Shown here in pieces: positions 8,907-21,000 of a stretch of 64,000 bases of DNA. The stretch lies in NCBI GenBank assembly GCA_041398245.1, contig JAWKVC010000010.1, positions 89,071 to 153,070 of the forward strand. Direction: 5' to 3'. The position numbers were made by a program, and so were the translations under genes. The notes beneath the pieces were generated by a model, which did not search any database, had not been told where the DNA came from, and saw only the letters and a program-made list of their open reading frames with translations. Numbering within the stretch: the stretch's first letter is position 1; the number at the start of each line of letters is the position of its first letter. This DNA comes from UBA7672 sp041398245 (lineage in GTDB: Bacteria; Pseudomonadota; Alphaproteobacteria; Caulobacterales; Hyphomonadaceae).

Positions 8907-9359
8907 TCAGTCCTCGCCCGGTTCGGCGATCGTATAGCCGCAGATCGGCAGGCCGTTGAGGTCGGTGACCCGCTCGACATGCACGCGCAGGTTCTGCGGA
9001 TCGACATCAGGCCCGAAAGCCCGCATCTGGGCCAGAATCTTGCGGCGGTAGTCCGCGGCGATCCGCTTGCGTTCCTTGTCGGTGAGGGCGCGGCGGCGCG
9101 AAATGTCGGGCCGTTTCGGCCGCACGTTCCGCTCACGGTCACGCAGGTGGCGGCGGTAGTCCGCCACCGTTTCTTCCAGCTCGCTGATGCCGAATTTCAG
9201 CACCTCGATTCGCTGGCGCATGGCGGCCAGTTCCCGGTTCTTTTCGCGATAGGCCACCGTGCCGCGGCGCGCGGGCGCTTCCTCGAGACGTTGCATCTCG
9301 ATGGCGAGCTGCCGCAGCTCGGCTTTCCGGTTTTCGAGGTCGCGTTCGATCGGGCCCAT
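8907..9359 (-). CDS. Hypothetical charged coiled-coil protein
   Basis: About 150 residues, unusually rich in Arg, Glu and Lys. The N-terminal two thirds are predicted coiled coil with heptad-like Leu/Ile spacing (ELRQLAIEMQRLEEA, VLKFGISELEE), followed by a basic segment and a short hydrophobic C-terminus ending GYTIAEPGED. No signal peptide, membrane segment or known catalytic motif is visible. I took the ATG at 9359; an in-frame GTG at 9368 adds three residues. It is a single gene between tRNA-Gly and the uracil-DNA glycosylase. Function is not recognised. Confidence 0.65.
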   Translation of the reverse strand: MGPIERDLENRKAELRQLAIEMQRLEEAPARRGTVAYREKNRELAAMRQRIEVLKFGISELEETVADYRRHLRDRERNVRPKRPDISRRRALTDKERKRIAADYRRKILAQMRAFGPDVDPQNLRVHVERVTDLNGLPICGYTIAEPGED

Positions 9360-9400
9360 GTCCACCACTCTATCTCAAAGAGAGAGATGGCAAAGCCTGT

Positions 9401-10066
9401 TCAGGCATCAAGGTCCTGTCGCATCGCCGCGAACACGGAATGAAACATTTCCGTCGTCAGCCGGCCCGTATTCGTGTTGTAGCGGCTGCAATGATAGCTG
9501 TCGTACAGCACGAGCGGACCGCGCGGTCCGCCGAGCAGATGACGGCGGCCGTGCCCGAAAACAGCGCTCGCAGGCTTGGCGTTGAGCGCGCGGACGGTGC
9601 TGTCGTGCGCGATGCGGCCGAGGGCCAGGACCACCTTGAGTCGCGGCATCTGGGCGATCCGGCTGATCAGGAACTGTCGGCATGTGACGATCTCTGCGCC
9701 GGTCGGCTTGTTCTCTGGCGGAACGCAGCGAACCGCATTGGTGATCATGGCGTCCTGCAGCGAAACGCCGTCATCCGGGCGCGCCTGATAGGTTCCCGCA
9801 GAGAGGCCAAATGCGGACAGCGTCGAATAGAGCAGGTCGCCGGCATAATCGCCGGTAAAGGGCCGGCCAGTCCGGTTTGCCCCCTGAAGCCCCGGCGCCA
9901 GGCCGACGATAAGCAGCCGCCCCGACGCGTCCCCGAATGAGGGCACGGGCGCGTTGAACCAGTCGGGATGCGCCACGCGATTGGCGGCGATGAAGCCGGC
10001 CAGCCGGGGGCAGAGGGCGCAGTCGAGCGGCGCTTCGGCGGGCGCTGCAACTGTCACCTTTGGCAT
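9401..10066 (-). CDS. Uracil-DNA glycosylase, family 5 (UDGb type)
   Basis: The 221-aa protein carries the family-5 motifs VGLAPGLQGANRTGRPFTGD and SYHCSRYNTNTGRLT, and the four cysteines expected to hold a 4Fe-4S cluster: CALC near the N-terminus and two more around NAVRCVPP and VTCRQF. Family-5 enzymes remove uracil, and often hypoxanthine and other deaminated bases, from DNA to start base-excision repair. The frame is open further upstream, but that would overlap the divergent rpoZ promoter region; MPKVTVAA at 10066 fits the family start. Confidence 0.88.
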   Translation of the reverse strand: MPKVTVAAPAEAPLDCALCPRLAGFIAANRVAHPDWFNAPVPSFGDASGRLLIVGLAPGLQGANRTGRPFTGDYAGDLLYSTLSAFGLSAGTYQARPDDGVSLQDAMITNAVRCVPPENKPTGAEIVTCRQFLISRIAQMPRLKVVLALGRIAHDSTVRALNAKPASAVFGHGRRHLLGGPRGPLVLYDSYHCSRYNTNTGRLTTEMFHSVFAAMRQDLDA

Positions 10067-10241
10067 CCGACCTCCCGGGGGCGCGCGGCCGGTTTGCCGG
10101 CCCGCCTCTTCCTGCACTGGCCTCCGGAGCCGGTCAAATGCCAGCAAAAGCCCCAAAACACTGGAAAAATCGCCGTGAAAGCCTATGTTGCACACGCGAA
10201 CCCTTTCCTGTAGGGAGGGCGGTTCCCAAAGGAGTGTCGCT

Positions 10242-10592
10242 ATGGCCCGCGTGACGGTTGAAGACTGCGTGGAAAAGGTTCCGAACCGGTTCCAGCTGGT
10301 GCTTCTGGCTGCGCATCGCGCCCGCGTGATCCGCCAGGGCGCCCCGATCACGATTGATCGTGACAACGACAAGGATCCTGTCGTGGCGCTGCGTGAGATC
10401 GCCGACGAGACGGTCGATCTCGAGACCATCCGCGACAGCCTGGTTGCCGACCTCCAGGAAGTCCGCCCCGGCGAGGAAGCCGAGAAGGAAGCGGACCGCC
10501 GCGCCCTCGCTGCTGCGCCCGCTTCTTCCGAGGAAGAGGTTCTCAAGGCCTATCAGGTCGAGCTGGAGTCGGCGCGCGAAGAGCGCTTCTAA
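10242..10592 (+). CDS. rpoZ: RNA polymerase omega subunit
   Basis: A 116-aa protein beginning MARVTVEDCVEKVPNRFQL, the invariant omega start, followed by AAHRARVI and a variable acidic tail. Omega helps fold the beta' subunit and forms part of the ppGpp site on RNA polymerase. A good ribosome site (AAAGGAG at 10228-10234) sets the start. The gene sits 12 nt upstream of the ppGpp synthetase/hydrolase, a common alphaproteobacterial pairing. Confidence 0.95.
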   Translation: MARVTVEDCVEKVPNRFQLVLLAAHRARVIRQGAPITIDRDNDKDPVVALREIADETVDLETIRDSLVADLQEVRPGEEAEKEADRRALAAAPASSEEEVLKAYQVELESAREERF

Positions 10593-10604
10593 GAGGCGAG
10601 CCGT

Positions 10605-12842
<2,238 letters not shown>

Positions 12843-12965
12843 CCATGCGCCGGATCGCTGGACTGCTTTGGCCGGGCGTCGCAACACCCGCGCCTCGTGC
12901 CGATTGAGCCTCGCGCAGAAGGGTTGTAGGGCTCGCTGAACTTAGCGAGGCCGGCCGGGACAGAG

Positions 12966-13550
12966 ATGAATACGCAAGACGTTCTCGACGAATTCAAAAA
13001 GGTTGGGGCCCTGCTGGAGGGCCATTTCATCCTGTCGTCCGGGCGGCGCAGCCCGGTTTTCCTCCAGAAAGCGCTGGTCTTTTCGCATCCGAAGACGACG
13101 GAGCGGCTGTGCGCGGCGCTGGCGCGCAAGCTTGAAGCCGAGTTCGGCAAGATCGACGTTGTTGTGGGTCCTGCGGTTGGCGGCCTGATCCCGGGCTATG
13201 AAACCGCGCGGGCGCTCGGCTGCCGCTCCATCTATACTGAACGCGAAGGCGGCGTGATGAGCCTGCGACGCGGCTTTACGGTATCGCCGGAAGACCACGT
13301 GATTATTGTCGAGGATATCGTCACCACCGGCATTTCGATGCGCGAGACGCTGGCGGCGATGCAGGCGGCGGGTGCGAACGTAGTCGGCGCGGCATGCGTG
13401 GTGGATCGCGCGAACGGCAAGGCGGATGTGGGCGGGCTGAAGCTCGTCTCGCTCGCGGCCGTCGATTTCCCGGACTACGACGCCAATGATCTGCCGCCCG
13501 AACTGGCGGCGCTTCCGGCGGTGAAGCCCGGCAGCCGGGGTCTCAAATGA
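12966..13550 (+). CDS. pyrE: Orotate phosphoribosyltransferase
   Basis: A 194-aa type I phosphoribosyltransferase that converts orotate and PRPP to OMP in pyrimidine synthesis. The PRPP-binding motif VIIVEDIVTTGISM and the GHFILSSGRRS N-terminal substrate segment are present. It follows rel after 123 nt that hold a possible 20-codon ORF (12844-12906) and a weak hairpin. Its stop overlaps the pdxJ start by 4 nt (ATGA), so it opens a tightly coupled run pyrE-pdxJ-acpS-rnc-era. Confidence 0.93.
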   Translation: MNTQDVLDEFKKVGALLEGHFILSSGRRSPVFLQKALVFSHPKTTERLCAALARKLEAEFGKIDVVVGPAVGGLIPGYETARALGCRSIYTEREGGVMSLRRGFTVSPEDHVIIVEDIVTTGISMRETLAAMQAAGANVVGAACVVDRANGKADVGGLKLVSLAAVDFPDYDANDLPPELAALPAVKPGSRGLK

Positions 13551-14293
13551 CGGTTCCGCGCGCGCGCCTTGGCGTCAACATCGATCACGTTGCGACGATC
13601 CGCAACGCGCGCGGTGGCGTGCATCCGGACCCCGCCAAGGCGGCGGCAATCGCGCAGGCTGCAGGCGCCGATGGCATCACCATCCACCTGCGCGAGGATC
13701 GCCGGCATATCCGTGACGCGGATCTTGCCGCCGTGCGCGGCGCTGTCGATCTGCCGATCAACCTCGAGATGGCCACGACGGAAGAGATGCTGGCCATCGC
13801 GCTGGAGTTCAAACCGCACGCCGCCTGTCTCGTACCTGAGCGTCGGGAGGAGCGTACGACCGAAGGCGGCCTCGATGTCGCGCGCCTGCACAATCAGGTC
13901 GCGCCGTATGTCGCGAGGCTGCGCGACGCTGGCATCCGCGTTTCGCTGTTCATTGAACCCAGCATCGTTCAGGTCGCTGTGGCGGAAGCGATCGGCGCGC
14001 CGGTCGTGGAGCTGCACACCGGCAAGTATGTCGAGCTGGTCTTCGCGGGCGACTCGTCTGGGGCTGCGGAGGAGCTGGTTCGCCTGCGTCAGGCAGCGAT
14101 TCATGGTCATGAGCGCGGCATCGAAATCCACGCTGGACATGGTCTCACCTACGACACCGTTCGGCCTGTCGCCGCCATCCCTGAGGTCCGCGAACTGAAC
14201 ATCGGCCATTTCATCATGGGCGAAGCCCTGTTCGTCGGGCTGGAAGCGGCGGTCAAACGCATGCGTCAGGAAATCGACGAGGCGCGCGCGTGA
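13547..14293 (+). CDS. pdxJ: Pyridoxine 5'-phosphate synthase
   Basis: A 248-aa TIM-barrel enzyme of the DXP-dependent vitamin B6 pathway, condensing 1-deoxy-xylulose 5-phosphate with 3-amino-2-oxopropyl phosphate. Family signatures include LGVNIDHVATIRNARG at the N-terminus, GADGITIHLREDRRHI, and the C-terminal AGHGLTYDTV and LNIGHFIMGEALF segments. Four-base overlaps on both sides (ATGA with pyrE, GTGA with acpS) indicate translational coupling. The pdxJ-acpS order is classical in proteobacteria. Confidence 0.95.
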   Translation: MTVPRARLGVNIDHVATIRNARGGVHPDPAKAAAIAQAAGADGITIHLREDRRHIRDADLAAVRGAVDLPINLEMATTEEMLAIALEFKPHAACLVPERREERTTEGGLDVARLHNQVAPYVARLRDAGIRVSLFIEPSIVQVAVAEAIGAPVVELHTGKYVELVFAGDSSGAAEELVRLRQAAIHGHERGIEIHAGHGLTYDTVRPVAAIPEVRELNIGHFIMGEALFVGLEAAVKRMRQEIDEARA

Positions 14294-14700
14294 TCGTCGG
14301 CATCGGCCAGGACATGTGCGACATCCGGCGGATTGAAAAGTCGCTTGCCGAATTCGGCGACAAGTTCACACGACGTGTTTTCACAGACGTCGAGCGTGCG
14401 CTTGCGGATCGCCGGCGCCAGCGCGCCGCGACATACGCCAAGCGGTTTGCCGCCAAGGAAGCTTGCGCCAAGGCGCTGGGTACAGGCGTGCCGCGGCGTG
14501 GCGTGCACTGGCAGCACATGGGCGTCATCAACCTGCCGACCGGCAAGCCGACGTTCGCACTGACTGGCGGCGCGGCAGAGCGTCTGGCGAAGCTGACGCC
14601 GCCGGGCATGACCTGCTTCATCCACCTCACGATCACCGATGAATATCCCTACGCGCAGGCGCAGGTGATCATCGAGGCCCTGCCGGCGGCTGTGGCGTGA
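14290..14700 (+). CDS. acpS: Holo-[acyl-carrier-protein] synthase
   Basis: A 136-aa enzyme that moves 4'-phosphopantetheine from CoA to the serine of acyl carrier protein, a prerequisite for fatty-acid synthesis. The Mg-binding residues are in GIGQDMCDIRRIE (D8) and the KRFAAKEACAKALG motif. Start is GTG at 14290 overlapping the pdxJ stop (GTGA). The gene overlaps rnc downstream in the same way. The signal peptidase gene lepB, which often lies between acpS and rnc in related bacteria, is absent here. Confidence 0.94.
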   Translation: MIVGIGQDMCDIRRIEKSLAEFGDKFTRRVFTDVERALADRRRQRAATYAKRFAAKEACAKALGTGVPRRGVHWQHMGVINLPTGKPTFALTGGAAERLAKLTPPGMTCFIHLTITDEYPYAQAQVIIEALPAAVA

Positions 14701-15461
14701 CCCGGCCGAATTCCAGCCACACCGGAAAGCGCCGCAAGAACCGCGTGCGGGGCGAAGGCGCTCCGGCGCTCAGCGCGGAGCAACGCGCGGCCTGTGAAGA
14801 GGCGATCGGCTATCGCTTCAAGGACGAAAAGCTGCTCAGCCGGGCGATGACCCACCGCAGCGCGGCCCAGGGCAAGGCCGCCGAGTGGAGCAATGAGCGC
14901 CTCGAATTCCTGGGTGATCGCGTTCTTGGGTTGGTGATTGTCGAGGCGCTGATGCTTCGCCATCCAAACACGCGCGAAGGCGAGCTGGCGCCGCGCCTCA
15001 ACGCCATTGTGAGCCGTGAGGCGTGTGCGGTTGTCGGCGCGGCGCTGGGGCTGGGCGATTATCTGATCATCGACAAATCTGAACGCTCCAACGGCGGACC
15101 AGCAAAGCCGTCGCTGCTAGCCAATGCGTCGGAAGCTGTTCTCGGCGCCATCTATCTTGATGGCGGTCTGAAGCAGGCCGAGAAGTTCGTGCTGCGCCAT
15201 TGGGGCGACCTGCTCAAGGCGAACAGCGAGGCGCCGCGCGATCCCAAGTCCGCTCTGCAGGAGTGGGCGCAGGGCGAAGGGCTGGCGACGCCGTCCTATC
15301 GTCACGACGGTCGCACCGGTCCCGATCATGCGCCTGTGTTCACCGCAACAGTGCTGGTGACTGGCCACGAACCGGTTTCCGCCAGCGGCCCGTCCAAACA
15401 GCAGGCCGAGCGCGAAGCCGCACGCCTGATGCTGGCTACAATTCCCGGAGCCGCCGAATGA
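14697..15461 (+). CDS. rnc: Ribonuclease III
   Basis: A 254-aa dsRNA endonuclease for rRNA and mRNA processing. The RNase III signature is NERLEFLGDRVLGLVI (metal ligands E70 and D74), the second acidic site is in NASEAVLGAIYLDGG, and the double-stranded-RNA-binding domain fills about 180-253. The basic N-terminal extension (residues 1-20) is slightly long. Start is GTG at 14697 in a GTGA overlap with acpS; the stop overlaps the era ATG. Confidence 0.95.
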   Translation: MTRPNSSHTGKRRKNRVRGEGAPALSAEQRAACEEAIGYRFKDEKLLSRAMTHRSAAQGKAAEWSNERLEFLGDRVLGLVIVEALMLRHPNTREGELAPRLNAIVSREACAVVGAALGLGDYLIIDKSERSNGGPAKPSLLANASEAVLGAIYLDGGLKQAEKFVLRHWGDLLKANSEAPRDPKSALQEWAQGEGLATPSYRHDGRTGPDHAPVFTATVLVTGHEPVSASGPSKQQAEREAARLMLATIPGAAE

Positions 15462-16366
15462 GCGACACACGCGCAGGTTTCGTCGCCATCATCGGCGCGC
15501 CCAATGCCGGCAAGTCGACGTTGGTCAATCGCCTCGTCGGATCGAAGGTGTCGATCGTCACCCACAAGGTGCAGACGACGCGCTTTCCGATCCGGGGCGT
15601 CATGATGCACGACGACGCCCAGGTTATTCTGGTCGATACGCCCGGCATCTTTTCTCCGAAGCGCAGGCTGGACCGCGCCATGGTCAAGTCGGCGTGGGAG
15701 GGGGCAGGCGACGCCGACGCCATCGTGCACCTGATCGACGCGCGGCATTGGGCCGGGCAAGGCGACAAGGCCGAGGACGAAGCGATCATTGGCCGCCTCA
15801 AGGAGCTGGGCGCCAAAGTCATTCTGGCGCTCAACAAGATTGATCTGGTCGAGCGGTCAGCGTTGCTGGGCGCCGCGCAGCAATTATTCGATACGGGCGT
15901 CTATTCGGACGTGGTCATGATCTCAGGGCTGACGGGAGATGGCGTCGGGCAACTCGCGGACTTGCTGGCAGCGCGCATGCCAGAAGGCCCTTATCTGTTT
16001 CCCGAGGATCAGTCGGCCGACATTCCGGTTCGCATGCTGGCCGCCGAAGTGACGCGCGAAAAACTGATGCTGCGCCTTCATCAGGAAATTCCCTATCAAC
16101 TCACCGTCGAGACGGAGACCTGGGAGGCGCGCGGCAAGGGCGGCGTGAAAGTCGAACAGGTGATCCACGTTGCGCGCGAAGGCCATCGCAGCATCGTGCT
16201 GGGCAAGGGCGGGCAGACCATCAAGGATGTCGGAACAGCGGCGCGCAAGGAGCTATCCGAGATTCTTGGCAAACCGGTTCACCTGTTCCTGCGTGTGAAG
16301 GTCTCGGAACGCTGGCAGGACAATCGCGAGCGGTATTCCGCGATCGGCCTCGACTTCGACGTTTAA
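15458..16366 (+). CDS. era: GTPase Era
   Basis: A 302-aa essential GTPase that binds the 3' end of 16S rRNA during 30S maturation. G motifs: GAPNAGKS (G1), VDTPGIF (G3) and NKID (G4). The C-terminal KH domain includes EGHRSIVLGKGGQTIK with the GKGG loop. Start ATG at 15458 overlaps the rnc stop (ATGA); the frame is open earlier only as the complement of rnc coding. The usual next gene recO is not present downstream. Confidence 0.95.
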   Translation: MSDTRAGFVAIIGAPNAGKSTLVNRLVGSKVSIVTHKVQTTRFPIRGVMMHDDAQVILVDTPGIFSPKRRLDRAMVKSAWEGAGDADAIVHLIDARHWAGQGDKAEDEAIIGRLKELGAKVILALNKIDLVERSALLGAAQQLFDTGVYSDVVMISGLTGDGVGQLADLLAARMPEGPYLFPEDQSADIPVRMLAAEVTREKLMLRLHQEIPYQLTVETETWEARGKGGVKVEQVIHVAREGHRSIVLGKGGQTIKDVGTAARKELSEILGKPVHLFLRVKVSERWQDNRERYSAIGLDFDV

Positions 16367-16467
16367 CGAGACCTTTCCGGCCATCCTGAAATTCGGCGCC
16401 TGCCAGACAATTGCCCTTAGCGCGTTCAGGTTAAGCCTGATGCGCGGCGCGCCTTTGGGGGCAAACG

Positions 16468-16860
16468 ATGCAGGAGTCACGAAACGGGTTCGGCGGAGGG
16501 CGGCAGCAGCAAAGCCGCATCGCCAACCTGCGTGCGCAGGTGCAGTCAAACGCCCAGCTCGGCAAGCCCCCTAAGCCACGCAAGAGCGTACAGCGCGACT
16601 CGGACGAGGAACGTGCGGTGAAGGCTGAACGCCAGGCGATGGCTCAGCATTCCACATCGCTTCTTGGCGGTGGTAAATCGAAGAAGTCCTACAAGCGTCC
16701 CGGCGAGCGAGAGGAAAAGAAGGGCGGCGGCCTGGTGTGGCAGCTGCTTCTCGTCGTCATTGTCGCCGGTGGTGTCGCTTACGCGCTTGATCCGACGATC
16801 GTGCCGGCGGACTGGATTGACCAGGCCCGCACGTTCATCGGCCAGTATGTGAAGACTTAG
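16468..16860 (+). CDS. Hypothetical single-pass membrane protein
   Basis: A 130-aa protein with a polar, Gln/Lys/Arg-rich N-terminal half (about residues 1-85), one membrane segment (about 88-107, WQLLLVVIVAGGVAYAL) and a short tail of about 23 residues. The basic N-terminus predicts N-in topology. The ATG at 16468 follows GGGGG-rich sequence. It lies 101 nt after era and 5 nt before the excalibur-domain gene, suggesting a two-gene unit. Family not recognised. Confidence 0.65.
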   Translation: MQESRNGFGGGRQQQSRIANLRAQVQSNAQLGKPPKPRKSVQRDSDEERAVKAERQAMAQHSTSLLGGGKSKKSYKRPGEREEKKGGGLVWQLLLVVIVAGGVAYALDPTIVPADWIDQARTFIGQYVKT

Positions 16861-16865
16861 CGGCG

Positions 16866-17171
16866 ATGCGCCGCCGCGGACGCGCCGACATGAGAAAATG
16901 GCTGCGCGATGTGCGTGGCGGCCTTGGTCTCATGACCCTGGGCGCAGGCCTCGGCGCCAGTGCGTTCATCCTGTTTGACAGCTTCCAGTCGCCGGAGAAG
17001 CCTGTGGCCATCGAAGGCTTCAGTCTGCGCGAGCCCTATTATCGTTCATGCCGGGATGCATTCCAGAACGGTCGCGCGAACATTCGCGCGGGCGAGCCGG
17101 GTTACCGGCCAGAACTCGACGCGGATGGCGACGGTCTCGCCTGCGAGCCCTATCTGCCGCTCCGGCGCTGA
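16866..17171 (+). CDS. Excalibur calcium-binding domain protein
   Basis: A 101-aa protein with an N-terminal hydrophobic segment (about 20-40) and a C-terminal excalibur domain: RSCRDAFQNGRANIRAGEPG followed by YRPELDADGDGLACE. The DxDGDGxxCE loop is the predicted calcium-binding site and two cysteines could pair. Excalibur domains are extracytoplasmic, so the protein is probably membrane-anchored and facing the periplasm. An ATG nine codons in (16890) is an alternative start. The stop codon lies in a small inverted repeat (ccggcg at 17162-17167, cgccgg at 17173-17178). Confidence 0.78.
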   Translation: MRRRGRADMRKWLRDVRGGLGLMTLGAGLGASAFILFDSFQSPEKPVAIEGFSLREPYYRSCRDAFQNGRANIRAGEPGYRPELDADGDGLACEPYLPLRR

Positions 17172-17183
17172 ACGCCGGCCGCG

Positions 17184-17954
17184 TCAGGAATAGCCGAGCA
17201 GGGCCCGCAGCCCCGGCGCAGCGTAGTCCACCAGCTTTTTCTGCATATCGGGGAGTTCGTCCGGAAGTTCAGTTGCGCCATCCAGATTTTCGCGCGCGGT
17301 GGCGCTTTGCTTGCGATCCGACCCGATCACGACGCGTTCGCGCCAGTCCGCGGGCATATCGATTCCGCAGGCGTCAAAGAGGCCTGCGAAGTAGAGTTCC
17401 GCCTGCCGCGTGTCGAGCTGTTTCAGATGGCGGACCATGTCTTCATAGCGAACGATGTAAGTGTGGGTCCCCAGCCAGCACACAGCGTTGAACCGGAAGA
17501 TCTCCTCGAGTCCCGGCGCTTTGCCATGAATGCCGAAAATCATCAAGTTTAGCAGATCCTTCGTTTCAATCCGGCCGCCTTTCATGTGGTTGGTCATGCC
17601 GTCGAAATTTTCGGACATGAAGAATCGCGCCCGCGCGAGCACCCAGTCATAAGGGTCGCGCACCATAAGAATTGAACGCACGGGACGCAGCAGGATCGCG
17701 GCGTCGTCCGAATACAGCAGGTGGCCCCAGCTCAGCACCGGTCGTTGCGGGTCGAAGGCAATCGGCCCGTGCTGGCGCAGCAGTGGGTGCTGTACGAACG
17801 TCGCGTGATACTGCTGGTCGACGGGTACGAACATTCGCATGATGTTGCGGATCAAATGGGTTCCGCACTTGGGAACCGAGTTCAGGAAGACAGGCTGCTG
17901 TAGCCGCGCCTGTGCAAACTCTCCGTTGCGTTCGTTCAGGTTGTCCTGGCGCAT
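17184..17954 (-). CDS. Sulfotransferase-like protein
   Basis: About 256 aa. The N-terminal NSVPKCGTHLI matches the PAPS 5'-phosphosulfate loop of sulfotransferases (PKSGTT-like) and RDPYDWVLARARFFMS matches the 3'-phosphate-binding segment. Such enzymes move sulfate from PAPS to sugars, lipids or other acceptors; the acceptor is unknown. The start is uncertain: ATG at 17954 is used, but an in-frame TTG at 17969 has a better-placed GGGAGA, and a GTG lies at 17996. It is convergent with the excalibur gene and has no visible partner gene. Confidence 0.7.
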   Translation of the reverse strand: MRQDNLNERNGEFAQARLQQPVFLNSVPKCGTHLIRNIMRMFVPVDQQYHATFVQHPLLRQHGPIAFDPQRPVLSWGHLLYSDDAAILLRPVRSILMVRDPYDWVLARARFFMSENFDGMTNHMKGGRIETKDLLNLMIFGIHGKAPGLEEIFRFNAVCWLGTHTYIVRYEDMVRHLKQLDTRQAELYFAGLFDACGIDMPADWRERVVIGSDRKQSATARENLDGATELPDELPDMQKKLVDYAAPGLRALLGYS

Positions 17955-18021
17955 GACGATGCGAGGCAAGCGTGTCTCCCTGGAGGTCGGCCGCACCCTA
18001 GCCGGATGGAGCCGAATATGG

Positions 18022-18048
18022 AAAGGGCGGCGGATTACTCCGCCGCCC
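18022..18048 (-). terminator. Terminator of the first TonB receptor gene
   Basis: A 10-bp perfect inverted repeat (gggcggcgga at 18025-18034, tccgccgccc at 18039-18048) with a 4-nt loop is followed by TTTC on the minus strand. It starts 27 nt after the receptor stop. Confidence 0.75.
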
Positions 18049-18074
18049 CGATCCGGTAGTTGTCTCTGGCGACC

Positions 18075-21000
18075 CTAGTATTTCTTCGAGACGTTTAGGA
18101 ACAGCGTACGGCCGAAGAAGTCGTATTGTGAGTACAGCGGCACGTTACCGACCGTCGAAAACTCGCCCGACAGAGCGGTCACGAGCGGCGGCTTTTCGTC
18201 GAGCAGGTTCGACACGCCGGCACGCACCGTCAGTCCTTCTGTCGGCTCAACCGCGACGGAGATATTGTGATAGAAAATCTCCGGTGTGGACAGCACGTAA
18301 CGAACGTTCTCGAACTGATAGGTTTGCGCCGCGTTCCCAAACCGCTCCACGTTCGACGTATCGCCGACATAGCGGATGCCGTAGAAGAACTCGAAGTCGC
18401 CAACGGAGAGCGAGGCGTTGAAATTCGCCACCCACTCCGGATCGCCTGCTAGACCGTTGTTGTCCTCCGGCGTGCTGGTCGGCAGCAGCTGGATTTCGTC
18501 TTCCAGTTGTTTCGAGGCCTGGAACTGCAGGGTCAGTCCGCCGATCGGCGTATCCGTCCTGTAGAGGGCGTCGATGTCGATGCCGCGGTTACGCTGCGTC
18601 GAGATGTTGAGGAAGTTGTCCGTCACATCCGTGATCAGGTATTGCGTGGCGCCGCCAGCCGGATTCCGGACAAAGAGGTTGCACAGCGGTTCGGAGCCGA
18701 AGTTCAGCGAGTCATAGCAACCATACATGATGTTCGCGGCGCCGAGCTTGGTGACCTCGTTCTCCACCTCGATGTCGAAGTAGTCGATCGAGACCTGCAG
18801 GTCCGCAAAGCTCGGTGTCCAGATGAAGCCGATGTTCCGCGATGTAGATGTTTCGGCCTCCAGTGACCCGAAACCGCCGGACGACGAGATCAGAGCCGAG
18901 GACCCCGAGCCATTGTGGTTGTCCGGGATGCCGTCCGCGGCGCAGTTGTCAGCGACGCGTTGCGAAATCGAGTTGCTGGCGAGGTTCGCGGCCCAGTTGA
19001 CGCACGGGTCGATCGCGCGCTGGCCAAGGAACGACGTTTCGCCCGCAAGGAACAACTCAAACAGAGCTGGCGAACGGAATGACGTGCCCTGTGAAGCGCG
19101 CAGCCGGAATTCCGGCGTGATCTGCCAGTTGAGCCCGGCCTTGTAGGTGGAGTCGCTCCCGTAGGAGTCGACGTCCGTGTAGCGTCCGGAAAGCGTCAGT
19201 GAGAGGTCTTGCGCCAGCGGCTGGTTGGACAGGAGCGGCAGGCCGATTTCGCCGTAGATGGCCGACGTCTTGTCCTCGCCGACCGTGCGGCCAGCCTGGC
19301 TCGAGCCCCAAGCCGCGCCGTCCTGCGTGGCCTGCGAAGGCGTGTCGTCGATAGAGTCTTCCTGGTAGAGGACGCCAAGCACGCCGCCCACTGGTCCGGC
19401 CGGAAGCGAGAAGAGATCGCCGGTCATGTAGGCTTCGATCGACTTCTGTTCGTAGACCGTGTTTCCGACGACGGTGCCGAACAGGAATGCGTATTCCTCA
19501 TCGGTGAACTGGCCAGCCATGAATTCAGGCGTGTACCAGTTGATGTCGACGCACGGGATGCCGCGATATGGCGTGGTCGTGCCGGCGCACAGGCTGTTGC
19601 GGAAGTTGTAGGGCGAGATCGCATCGTCCCAGATGATGTCTTCCTTGTAGTCGCCATCCGAGCGCGAGAACTGCAGCGCGATATCGTACTGCCAACCGCT
19701 CAGCATAGGGACGTCGCCGCGCATACCGCCGACAAAACGCATGTAGTCCACGGTCGTGGTGTCGTCCGAGTGGTTGGTGATCGCCGTCGGGCTGAGGCCG
19801 ATGGCCGGGCCGCGCCAACCTTCCGCATAGGCGATCGGGTCGCCTGCAAACGCGCCGCCGCCGTAGTCGTAGACATACTGGTAGTTCCAGAACTGACGAT
19901 AGCCGTTGACCTTCGTCATGCGCCGGTTGAGCAGCGCTTCAGCATACATCTGCGTGGTGTCGTTCAGATCGAAGTCCACCTTGCCCATGATGGTCATGCG
20001 CTCGACCTCGGGCGAGAGCGATGCTTCGTCCACATATGGGTGGTGATAGTTGAGAAGGGCGTCCGACATCCGGGCGGAGGGCTGGTAGTAGGGATCCGCC
20101 GTGGCGCCGGGACGGTTGAGTTCGCCGTAGCCCACCGGGAACCATCCGGCCGGAATCGACCAGCCGCTTGAGTTCGGACCGCCAACCGGAAGCCAGTTCT
20201 GCAGGTCGTTCCCGTAATTGTACTGGATCAGCTGCGGACGGGCCTGCCAAGGCTGCGAAATCGCGCCAGCCTGCGTGTAGTCGTAGAACCAGATATGGCC
20301 CCACAGCAGATCGCTCGAGCAGGTCGGCGTTCCGGTGCGCGGGTCAACCAAGTCGGCGCGCGAACCGTTCGCGCGGAAGACGTAGGGCTGTCCGCAGGCA
20401 AAGAAGTCGCGGTCGCCGCGCGCCAGCTCCTGTTGCTTGAAGTAGTCGGCCGTCAGGCGCACGTGCAGCGAGTCGCTGAAGCTGTGCCCCCAAGAACCGC
20501 TGGCGCGGAATTCGTCGCCACCGCCGGCGAGAGGCGTCGACGCGAACACGTCAAAGTCGAGGCCATCGCCCTTCTTCGTGATGATGTTGACGACGCCCGC
20601 AATGGCGTCCGAGCCATAGATCGACGAAGCGCCGTCTTTCAGGATTTCGATCCGTTCGACGGTCGAGAGCGGAAGAACGTTGAAGTCGAATGCGCCGACC
20701 GAGCCGCGTGTACCGGCCGGACCGGCGCGGCGGCCGTCCAGCAGGACGAGCGTGCGGTTCGAACCAAGGCCGCGGAGCGAGATGGTCTCCGCGCCGACAC
20801 CGCCATTCTGAACAAATGCTGTCGATGTCACTGCAGTGATTTGTGAGGAGCCGGCTGCAACCGTGGTGGAGCGCAGGAGCGAAGCGACGTCGCTGATGCC
20901 TTCAACCGCGGCCTGTTCGGCCACCACGATGTCCATCGGGGCCGCCGAGGAGAAATTGCTGCTGAGGCGGGTACCTGTAACGACGACCCGATCCTGGCCG

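Noticed and set aside
12844..12906. A 20-codon ORF between rel and pyrE with a weak hairpin after it
   Set aside because: No pyrimidine-rich tract or T run as in pyrE attenuation and no sign of conservation; too short to support.
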